From Bacteroidales bacterium (GTDB lineage Bacteria; Bacteroidota; Bacteroidia; Bacteroidales; UBA932): 23,317 nucleotides of DNA. Under the pieces are notes generated by a model that was not told the DNA's origin, ran no database searches, and worked only from the letters and a program-made list of their open reading frames with translations. Of this stretch, positions 16,196 to 23,317 are shown piece after piece; position 1 is the first letter of the stretch, and each line of letters starts with the position of its first letter. The stretch lies in the NCBI GenBank assembly GCA_009774765.1, contig VSOK01000023.1:18982-42298 (forward strand), given 5' to 3'. The position numbers were made by a program, and so were the translations under genes.

Positions 16196-16215
16196 ATCAT
16201 TGTCCGTGTGATTTT

Positions 16216-18504
16216 TCAGAGCCTGGAAATTTCAGCTCCCTGATAATAATGCGACAATATCTGTCTGTACCCGTATCCTCGGGAAGACATCACAGCCGCA
16301 CCGATCTGACAGAGGCCGACTCCGTGTCCCCATCCCCTTCCGTGCAGGACAATATCCGTGAATCCGTTCCCGGAACAGGTATCATTGACATATTCTATAT
16401 CAAACGCAGAACTTTTAAGATGAGTATCGGAAAGAATCCGTCTTATCTCCAATTCTTTTCCTACCGTAAACTCTCCATCCGAACCTTTGACCTTCAGTTT
16501 CCATATCCTGCCTGATTCACCGCGCTCAATCGGCACAAGCTCTTCGACAAGACCGATCTTCATTCCGGAACGCCTCTCTATCAATCCGGACAGTTCCTCC
16601 CTCCCGTATCTTACGGTCCAATGGTAAAAATCTTCAGTCTCAAGGTCATATCCATTGAGCACCTGGGACAGCACCTCCCTGTCGACGGTATCACAGAAAG
16701 ACTTCTCCCCTGTCTGATGTCCCGGAGTGTCAGGCAATGCGGGAAGATAGTCGAAATCCGTATCATCCCAGCAGGAGGAAAAACGTTCGGTCACACCGCC
16801 GCAACATTTGGAGAACCGTGCATCACACAGCTCCATACCTTCCTTCAGCACCTCTCCCCAAGTCTGGTCAACAGCCTTGCGGACATTATCACCGGCCGCA
16901 CGTGTCAGTCCCTGATATCTCTGGCAATGGTCATCCGCACAGACGTCATAGTTCCTGTGCTGCTCCTGGTCATACCACTTTATATATTCATCCGATGTAT
17001 TTCCGTCCTTTCTGCCGCTTACAAAACCGTCAAGATAGGTAACCAGAGCAGGTACATTATCTATACGCGGAGTATTTATGACAGCACTGTCGCAGCGACG
17101 GGCAAGCCTTGACATAACCCATGAACGGGAAATTACAGAATGCGCCTTCAGAAACTCAAGCGATGCGGTAGACTTCATTTCAGAAGAGATGACACTTACA
17201 AGATAATCCTCCACTCCGATGACATTCACCGCCGTCAGCCTGTCTTTTTCCACTATTATTTTCAACGCGCCTGCAAATTTCTGGTTCTCTGCGCGCTCCC
17301 AGTGGAAATTTTTCCCTATGGTCACACCGTACAGCACAAAAGCCGGCTCGGCGAACATAGTCGAAAGTGTATTCTCTCCGAAATACAGCTCATCATACAG
17401 AGTACCGTCATATTCTATTTTTCCTTCACGGAGCATTGCCTTCCGTGCGCCCGCCCCATCCGAAAGGATTTCAAACTCAATCTCCCTGCCGGACATGATC
17501 CCGACCTCAAGCATAGGCTGCGTCCTTGTAAGGCGTGAGATTATCATATCCTGGTCTGCAGGAAGCAAAGACACTTCTGACACCATTTCAGCAAGAAGAC
17601 GCTCATCCAGCTTTTCAAAATCCTCTTTCACAGGAGTAATGAAAACGCCAGCCATATCAGCACATCCCGGGCTCATCGTAAGATGGTCCGGACCTTCAGA
17701 AAAATAATGACGGGAGCGGTGCTTTGACCTGAACACGACAATAGTACGGTATTCTTCCCCCGTATGATATGTAAACAGGTTGAAACGTGGCTCCCTGTCG
17801 CCGTCCGGTATCGGGGCACAGTCAAGAAGCCGGTAAAAAAGTTTTGCAGAGGACTTCGCGGTCTCTGCCCTTATCACAAAGACACCGGTGGTAAACCTGT
17901 CATAATGATACAGGTCGGCATCCTGCACGGATGCCAGGTATTCAAGGATGCAATCTTCTCCGGAGAGTTTTCCGTCCATTATGTCAATCTGCATATCGAC
18001 ATCGGACTCAAGCGGCATAAGTCCTCTTCCTGCTCCCTGGAAATGATGATGGTCCGGTGCCGAGGCACCGCATTTCGGTCCGTTGTAGAAAAAGACATAT
18101 TGCTGATATGCCTTCGACAGGTCCAGAAGATCCACATAACGTTTCCATATAGACTGTTCGGAATGTCTGTCGAGGGCAATCACAAGATGATCCGGGAAAA
18201 TCGGATAAGGATTGACAAGTATGTCATATCTTTTGCCCTTTCGGCCCTCAAAACGCTTCTTTATCTGCTCAGCAGGCCTGTTGTCCGGACACAGGAAACA
18301 GGGACGGCCATTGAGCGAGGCGGCATCAGTCCTGGCGGCGGAAGAAATTATGCGCGCCGGATTGAACTGGACTTTCACTCCGAGTCCGTTGATTGTCATT
18401 TCCTTTACAATCACATTCTTGAGTGCCCGGAAATTTCCGCAGGCAAGAGGCCACCGGGAAAGCTGGTCATTTATAAAAGAATCAATTCTATGTTCTTTTT
18501 TCAT
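16216..18504 (-). CDS. DUF4922 (HIT/GalT-like) fused to SpoIID lytic transglycosylase domain
   Basis: This 762-residue protein has two clear parts. Residues 1-310 match DUF4922, a relative of Ap4A/nucleotide-sugar phosphorylases: RPCFLCPDNRP (67-77), NPYPIFPDHLVIA, and the catalytic-type HxHxQ in GASAPDHHHFQ (146-156). Residues about 330-762 are a SpoIID domain: the putative catalytic Glu442 in ISSEMKSTASLEFLKAHSV, a zinc-type C-x3-H-C (Cys522, His526, Cys527), FSKCCGGVTE, and RGWGHGVGLCQIGA (723-736). SpoIID proteins cut peptide-free glycan strands outside the membrane, yet no signal peptide or membrane helix is visible here. It lies 5 bp after the glycosyltransferase and 20 bp before AmpG. 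Domain identities are solid; the joint function is unknown. Confidence 0.9.
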   Translation of the reverse strand: MKKEHRIDSFINDQLSRWPLACGNFRALKNVIVKEMTINGLGVKVQFNPARIISSAARTDAASLNGRPCFLCPDNRPAEQIKKRFEGRKGKRYDILVNPYPIFPDHLVIALDRHSEQSIWKRYVDLLDLSKAYQQYVFFYNGPKCGASAPDHHHFQGAGRGLMPLESDVDMQIDIMDGKLSGEDCILEYLASVQDADLYHYDRFTTGVFVIRAETAKSSAKLFYRLLDCAPIPDGDREPRFNLFTYHTGEEYRTIVVFRSKHRSRHYFSEGPDHLTMSPGCADMAGVFITPVKEDFEKLDERLLAEMVSEVSLLPADQDMIISRLTRTQPMLEVGIMSGREIEFEILSDGAGARKAMLREGKIEYDGTLYDELYFGENTLSTMFAEPAFVLYGVTIGKNFHWERAENQKFAGALKIIVEKDRLTAVNVIGVEDYLVSVISSEMKSTASLEFLKAHSVISRSWVMSRLARRCDSAVINTPRIDNVPALVTYLDGFVSGRKDGNTSDEYIKWYDQEQHRNYDVCADDHCQRYQGLTRAAGDNVRKAVDQTWGEVLKEGMELCDARFSKCCGGVTERFSSCWDDTDFDYLPALPDTPGHQTGEKSFCDTVDREVLSQVLNGYDLETEDFYHWTVRYGREELSGLIERRSGMKIGLVEELVPIERGESGRIWKLKVKGSDGEFTVGKELEIRRILSDTHLKSSAFDIEYVNDTCSGNGFTDIVLHGRGWGHGVGLCQIGAAVMSSRGYGYRQILSHYYQGAEISRL

Positions 18505-18509
18505 AATAT

Positions 18510-19946
18510 CTATGCTTTCCTTGTACGCCTTTTCTGCATACGTACCCTCGCTTCAAGCTCCCAGGTACGCACCCTGTCCTTATAGAGATTATTCGCATTG
18601 ATCCGGCTGATATCCAATGCCGCATCTGAATTTCCGCTCCACCTGCGGCAGAAATATACCACATCATATATACGTCCTATCCTGTACTCACGGCTGATCC
18701 TGAGTCCTATGGCATAGTCTTCACCATAGCTTGTATTCGGCAGGCCAAGCGACCTCAACAGCGGTACGAAGAACGCTCTCGGAGCACCAAGACCATTGAT
18801 TCTCAGGGCATTGTTCCTTCCGTTGTCCTCTGTCCACTCCTTATGGTCAATCACTCCAGGAGGTGTGGGTTTCAAAGAAAAATCCGTCATCATATATGTG
18901 CCGACGACCATCGCGCAGTTCTGCTCCCCGAAAGCCTCCACTATCCTGGACAATGCGTCATTCCCGGAATATACGTCATCACTGTCAAGCTGCACTGCAT
19001 ATTTCCCGCAAAGGTGATGGTTCACAGCAATATTCCAGCATCCGCCGATTCCCAGATCGTTATACTCCGGAATTATGTGCACAATCCTGTCATCCTTTCC
19101 GGCCAGTCCGGCAAGCAGCTCCGTGGTGCCGTCAGTGGAATGGTTGTCAACCACTATGACATTGAAAGGGAAATCACATTCCTGCGACAGTGCACTTGCA
19201 ACGGCATCCACTATCGTACCTGCACGGTTATATACAGGTATTATCACAGAAGCAGTGACGGGAAAAGCTTCATCCTCTCCGCAATTCCGGACATCCTTGA
19301 ACTCAGGCTCAAGATATGCCCCTATCCTTTTAAGATGCTCCGTGCAGACCTTCTCCATTTCTATCTGGACTTCCCGGTTCTTAGGGTCCACATAATCAAA
19401 CTGGCGGACTCCGGACAGGCGGCGGTCCGTTTCTATTTCCGTATAAAGGAACTCATTGATATGCACAATATTGCGCATCCTAAGCCTCAAATCGTACAAA
19501 GCTCCGAAAGTATAATCTTCCGTCATAGCCCCGACTGCTTTCCTGAAAGATGATGTCCTGAACACCAGGACAGGCCCGAAGTCAAAATCATCTCTCAAAG
19601 CCCCTTTCTGGCAGTCTATTGCAGGATGACGTACAGGGGCATCGGACAAACCGTCAAGTTCATAACGGTCCGAATAAAGCATATCAGCTCCCGTATCTTC
19701 CGCCACAGCCACAAAACGGTCAAGGGAACAAAGTCCCATCTGAAGCAGCATATCCTTGGTATACAGAAGAATATATTTCTGTGATGTAGACTCAGCAATA
19801 CTCCTTAACGTCTGCGTACACCCCAATGAGACATCCGAAAGTACAGTCACTCCAAAAAACGATTCGCTTCTGCTGAAAGCCTCCACCGTAGCGGAGATAT
19901 CGTCTGTAGGCATAGACGGTACAAAACATTCAATTCTATTATTCAT
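18510..19946 (-). CDS. Tandem GT-A glycosyltransferase (GT2-like)
   Basis: I start at MNNRIECFVP (478 residues); the frame is open further upstream, but that part overlaps the NUDIX gene and lacks family character. The C-terminal half (230-440) is a standard GT2 domain: ASVIIPVYNRAGTIVDAV, VIVVDNHSTDGTTELL, the DxD-type DSDD at 321-324, and GEDYAIGLRI with the ED motif. The N-terminal half (1-220) looks like a second GT-A fold, with SQKYILLYTKD where the metal motif should be and GADMLYSDRYEL, but its DxD is degraded to TKD. No signal peptide or membrane segment is present, so it is cytoplasmic. It sits between the NUDIX gene and the SpoIID fusion with gaps of 28 and 5 bp. Donor and acceptor are unknown. 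Confidence 0.85.
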   Translation of the reverse strand: MNNRIECFVPSMPTDDISATVEAFSRSESFFGVTVLSDVSLGCTQTLRSIAESTSQKYILLYTKDMLLQMGLCSLDRFVAVAEDTGADMLYSDRYELDGLSDAPVRHPAIDCQKGALRDDFDFGPVLVFRTSSFRKAVGAMTEDYTFGALYDLRLRMRNIVHINEFLYTEIETDRRLSGVRQFDYVDPKNREVQIEMEKVCTEHLKRIGAYLEPEFKDVRNCGEDEAFPVTASVIIPVYNRAGTIVDAVASALSQECDFPFNVIVVDNHSTDGTTELLAGLAGKDDRIVHIIPEYNDLGIGGCWNIAVNHHLCGKYAVQLDSDDVYSGNDALSRIVEAFGEQNCAMVVGTYMMTDFSLKPTPPGVIDHKEWTEDNGRNNALRINGLGAPRAFFVPLLRSLGLPNTSYGEDYAIGLRISREYRIGRIYDVVYFCRRWSGNSDAALDISRINANNLYKDRVRTWELEARVRMQKRRTRKA

Positions 19947-19974
19947 AATGCAAGTTTGACGGTTTGGACACCGG

Positions 19975-20562
19975 TCAGAGCAGAGCCAGGAGGCTTCCGG
20001 ATATTCTGCCGAATTCCTGTTCAAAGTTAGGAGTAAAGACGGACTTTCCAAAACTTTCCGCAATTTCACTTGCCGACCACCATCTGCCCTCCTCAACTTC
20101 ATCATTGTCAGGCGATAAAGAGAAATTGCCTACGGCAGCGAAGACATTGACCAGCTCCTTTTCAATATCAGACTCGAACACATACGACATCATATATACA
20201 GGATTGAAATCCATAAATCCCAATTCCTCGCGTGCCTCACGGTAAAGGGCCTCGACAAGCTGCTCGCCATAGTCTATATGGCCACCGACTGCCGTATCCC
20301 ATTTTCCCGGCTGGATATCTTTGCGGACGGAACGTTTCTGAAGATACAGACGCCCCTCCCTGTTAAGAATGTGCAAATGAACAACAGGGTGAAGAATCTT
20401 CACCCCGCTATGACAATATTCCCTCGATGCCCTTCCTATGACCATCCCGTTTTCCTCCACTACAGGAAATATCTCCATCCCTGAATACAGGGAACAGGGA
20501 TTGTCCGCAGTAGGAGCAGGAATGGCAGGAGCAGGATCTATCGGATAAATAAGATCAAACAT
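19975..20562 (-). CDS. NUDIX hydrolase (YfcD/Idi-like)
   Basis: A 195-residue cytoplasmic hydrolase for nucleoside-diphosphate-linked compounds. The complete Nudix box is GHIDYGEQLVEALYREAREELGF (G-x5-E-x7-REUxEExGU). The preceding MEIFPVVEENGMVIGRASREYCHSG and LYLQKRSVRKDIQPGKWDTAVGG resemble the YfcD group, which shares the isopentenyl-diphosphate-isomerase fold. The first ATG gives a 28-residue Pro/Ala-rich extension; a start at the internal MEIFP (20478) is also possible. It begins 18 bp downstream of the transporter gene and ends 28 bp before the glycosyltransferase. Given its neighbours, a nucleotide-sugar substrate is conceivable, but this is inference. Confidence 0.9.
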   Translation of the reverse strand: MFDLIYPIDPAPAIPAPTADNPCSLYSGMEIFPVVEENGMVIGRASREYCHSGVKILHPVVHLHILNREGRLYLQKRSVRKDIQPGKWDTAVGGHIDYGEQLVEALYREAREELGFMDFNPVYMMSYVFESDIEKELVNVFAAVGNFSLSPDNDEVEEGRWWSASEIAESFGKSVFTPNFEQEFGRISGSLLALL

Positions 20563-20580
20563 TTCTTCTGCCGTATATCT

Positions 20581-22263
20581 TTAACTGAATGCGACCAGTA
20601 TCAGAAGCTGGGCAACAAGCACCCTCATAAACATAGTCAGAGGATATACTGTGGCATAATTGACCGATGTATAGTCAGTACCGTACGCATTCTGTGCGAA
20701 TGCCAGTACCGGAGGGTTCGTACATCCTCCTGAAACAAGTCCGCAGATCTGATAGAAATTCAATTTGAATACAAGCCTTCCGACAAGAGCGATGACAAAT
20801 GTCGGTATGATTGTAATCAGCGCACCGTAGAGAATCCACCAATATCCGCCGCCTACGATAGAGCTGACGAAGTTTTCACCGGCACTGAGACCTACAGCTG
20901 CAAGGAAGATTGAGATACCGATCTCCCTGACCATCAGATTGGCACTTATGGTCGTATATGTCGTTATCTTGAACTTTGGACCGAAATAGCCGATAAGAAT
21001 AGCGATGATGAGCGGTCCTCCTGCAAGTCCGAGCTTTATCGCCTGAGGAATACCAGGGAAACGGATAGGAATAGAGCCGAAAATGATACCGACCGCTATA
21101 CCGAGAAATATAGGAATCAGATATGGATGGTTCAGTCCTGAAGATGAGTTTCCGACCACATCCTTCACCTTTTCAATTGCATTCTCATTGCCGACAACAC
21201 GGATCACGTCACCGAGCTGGAGCACAAGATTAGGGCTTGCCACCAGATCCACACCAGCACGTGACACCCTTGTTATGCTGACCCCGTAGGTTGCACGTAT
21301 TTTAAGTTCTCCAAGACGCTTTCCGGTAAGGGACGATTTGGTTACAGTCAACTTCTTCACTGTCAGAGTGGTATCAAGCTTGTTCCACTCATCCATATCC
21401 ATTTCGATTTTCTTTCCGAAAAGGAGTGTGACCACATCTTCCGAAGTCTTCGATGTCACGACAAGGAGTTTGTCCCCTTCGTGAAGAACCGTAGAGGCGC
21501 AAGGGCACTCTACCGTACCGTTCCTATATATTCTTGAAATGACAAATCTGTTGGTTATCTCTTTGTCGACTTCACTGACTTCCTTGCCGAAAATAGCCGG
21601 ATTCTGTACTTCAAAAGCCAGACGTACAGCACTTTCAATACCGGTTTCATCCTGTTCAAGAGCCTTCTGCTCTTTCTTGAGGTCGACTTTGAACATAGCT
21701 TTGACAAGCATCAGCACCATTATTACACCAAGCACTCCAAGAGGATATGCCACAGCATAGCCGGATGCAAGGGCACCTGACAGCTGTGATGCCTGTGCGG
21801 CATTTCCTGTAGCTACAGCGGCATCAAAATATGTCTGCTGTGCAGCACCGAGTCCAGGAGTATTGGTAACCGCTCCCGACATTACACCAACCATAGTGGC
21901 AAGGTCTTCACCTGTAACAAGATGTATCACGTAAGTAACAAGCACTGCCAGCAGCACAAGCGCCACAGCCAGCATATTCATTGTCAGTCCTCCTTTCTTG
22001 AACGAATGGAAAAAGCCGGGACCGACCTGCAAGCCTATTGAAAATACAAACAGGATAAGTCCGAACTCCTTGAGAAAATGCAGAAGTTCGCCAGGAATCC
22101 TGAATCCGAAATGGCTGAGAAGGATGCCGACAAACAGAATCCATGTCGCGCCGAGAGTGACACCTTTTATCTTGAAGCGTCCGATCCATATACCTGCCGC
22201 AATCACGACAGAAAGCAGCATAATGGAATGTCCTATTCCCATACCAAAAAATAAATCTCTCAT
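20581..22263 (-). CDS. AspT/YidE-type transporter with two TrkA-C domains
   Basis: A 560-residue inner-membrane protein of the aspartate:alanine exchanger (AAEx) family. Five or so helices (about 10-190) are followed by two cytoplasmic TrkA-C (RCK_C) regulatory domains (about 210-285 and 300-370) and a second set of helices (380-560). The duplicated AAEx motif is visible as MSGAVTNTPGLGAA (128-141) and VSGGCTNPPVLAFA (510-523), the sign of an internally duplicated transporter. The substrate cannot be read; YidE itself is uncharacterised. It lies 68 bp downstream of the thioesterase and 18 bp upstream of the NUDIX gene, so it may head or pass through into the salvage cluster. Confidence 0.93.
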   Translation of the reverse strand: MRDLFFGMGIGHSIMLLSVVIAAGIWIGRFKIKGVTLGATWILFVGILLSHFGFRIPGELLHFLKEFGLILFVFSIGLQVGPGFFHSFKKGGLTMNMLAVALVLLAVLVTYVIHLVTGEDLATMVGVMSGAVTNTPGLGAAQQTYFDAAVATGNAAQASQLSGALASGYAVAYPLGVLGVIMVLMLVKAMFKVDLKKEQKALEQDETGIESAVRLAFEVQNPAIFGKEVSEVDKEITNRFVISRIYRNGTVECPCASTVLHEGDKLLVVTSKTSEDVVTLLFGKKIEMDMDEWNKLDTTLTVKKLTVTKSSLTGKRLGELKIRATYGVSITRVSRAGVDLVASPNLVLQLGDVIRVVGNENAIEKVKDVVGNSSSGLNHPYLIPIFLGIAVGIIFGSIPIRFPGIPQAIKLGLAGGPLIIAILIGYFGPKFKITTYTTISANLMVREIGISIFLAAVGLSAGENFVSSIVGGGYWWILYGALITIIPTFVIALVGRLVFKLNFYQICGLVSGGCTNPPVLAFAQNAYGTDYTSVNYATVYPLTMFMRVLVAQLLILVAFS

Positions 22264-22331
22264 ATAACTACCTAATTAACTTATATTGTAAACTTCATTT
22301 AAATGCCGCTCCCGGACATAGCACCTATGTG

Positions 22332-23057
22332 TTACCATCCGAGTTCAACGCAGAAGGCGGATTTGTCACCGACTTTTCCCTCCACATATATTTTCCCTTC
22401 CGATTCGGCCTTGAACAGTTCGACCGTTTCTCCAGGACGGGTTTCATTGTTGAAATTGATTTTCACATCCTTTACCGGATTGTTCACAGCAAAATCATAG
22501 TCGAGGACATCCATCGCCCAGACAAGATAACGGGCATTGTTGGTATGTCCGTTCATATCAACATCCGAATATGCCACCTTATGCTCAGCCACCTTTTCAG
22601 GCTCCGCTCCCTTAGGCATCTGCACCTTGCCGCAAGGCTGGCCTACAGCATTCTCCATCAATGCCGTACCGCCGTCAAGGACTTCCGCATCCCTGGAAAT
22701 TCTCCTTGTATCCATATTCAGCACAAGCCACGATGTGGTCGCGCTCACCAGGGTTTCCCCACGGCTGCCGGTCATTCTGAAATCCCTCAGATAGAACAAC
22801 CTCTCAGCACCTTTGTGCCAAGTCGACAAAGTGACCTCATCCCTCCATTTCGGATGACATTCAAAATGTATATGCATTCTGGACAATACCCAGGCCGTCC
22901 TGGTCCTCATCATATCATCATACCCGAAACCCAGTCTGTCAGCGTGAAGCTGAGCGAATTCCTGGGCGAGGTCCATAAAGGAAGACGGCTTGAGAAGACA
23001 CGAGAAATCCGCGTCGTAGCAGGGAATAATCAATTTCTGTGAAAATCTGTTTTCCAT
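22332..23057 (-). CDS. Acyl-ACP thioesterase (FatA/B-like)
   Basis: This enzyme hydrolyses acyl-ACP to free fatty acid in the cytoplasm. I start at MENRFSQKLI (241 residues); the ATG four codons upstream (23069) lies inside the candidate -7 box. Two hotdog repeats are visible: the first with WVLSRMHIHFECHPKWRDEVTLSTWHKG, the second with AYSDVDMNGHTNNARYLVWAMD, which holds the conserved D-x-N-x-H motif of the family. The length is normal for bacterial members. It follows the partial membrane-protein gene by 20 bp. Confidence 0.92.
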   Translation of the reverse strand: MENRFSQKLIIPCYDADFSCLLKPSSFMDLAQEFAQLHADRLGFGYDDMMRTRTAWVLSRMHIHFECHPKWRDEVTLSTWHKGAERLFYLRDFRMTGSRGETLVSATTSWLVLNMDTRRISRDAEVLDGGTALMENAVGQPCGKVQMPKGAEPEKVAEHKVAYSDVDMNGHTNNARYLVWAMDVLDYDFAVNNPVKDVKINFNNETRPGETVELFKAESEGKIYVEGKVGDKSAFCVELGW

Positions 23058-23077
23058 TACGGGGCGCAAAAGTAATA

Positions 23078-23317
<240 letters not shown>

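Noticed and set aside
17764..18585. 273-codon plus-strand frame opposite the DUF4922-SpoIID gene
   Set aside because: Antisense shadow; the minus strand carries clear domain motifs over the same bases.
22329..23042. 237-codon plus-strand frame opposite the thioesterase
   Set aside because: Antisense shadow of a gene with a conserved D-x-N-x-H motif.

Overview
The window looks like a chromosomal segment from an anaerobic member of the Bacteroidota, probably order Bacteroidales; I cannot name the genus. The evidence is: TAnnTTTG-type -7 promoter boxes, A-rich leaders with few Shine-Dalgarno sites, families typical of this phylum (DUF4251, NamZ/DUF1343, DUF4922), many lipoprotein signal peptides, and an oxygen-sensitive class I fumarase.

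Layout. Positions 1-660 hold three tandem copies of a roughly 110-bp imperfect palindrome with CAGAC-rich spacers and no credible gene. Positions 661-1026 are empty apart from one doubtful small ORF. A damaged lipocalin-like lipoprotein gene (1027-1453, +) converges on the minus-strand pair prfB-fumarase (4260-1515), with a strong hairpin between them. Divergent from prfB is murI (4393-5154, +). It is followed by a complete RND tripartite efflux operon (MFP, pump, outer-membrane factor; 5242-10887, +), preceded by a textbook sigma-54 promoter sequence and closed by a bidirectional terminator.

Everything from 10968 to the right edge is on the minus strand. Read in transcription order from the right, it contains: the C-terminus of an unknown single-pass membrane protein with a (Thr-Glu)10 hexanucleotide repeat; an acyl-ACP thioesterase; an AspT/YidE-type transporter; a NUDIX hydrolase; a tandem GT-A glycosyltransferase; a DUF4922-SpoIID fusion; an AmpG-like permease; and a NamZ-like exo-muramidase. 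A terminator follows, then a CotH-kinase lipoprotein and a DUF4251 protein.

How the genes work together. The NUDIX-GT-SpoIID fusion-AmpG-NamZ genes are tightly packed and look like a peptidoglycan or amino-sugar turnover and salvage cluster: NamZ and SpoIID families cleave glycan strands and AmpG imports muropeptides. The odd part is the SpoIID enzyme joined to a HIT/GalT-like phosphorylase domain with no visible signal peptide. This is the best candidate for an under-described system here. The other strong signals are the sigma-54 site before the efflux operon, the palindromic repeats, the two lesions in the lipocalin-like gene, and the microsatellite-encoded (TE)10 tract.
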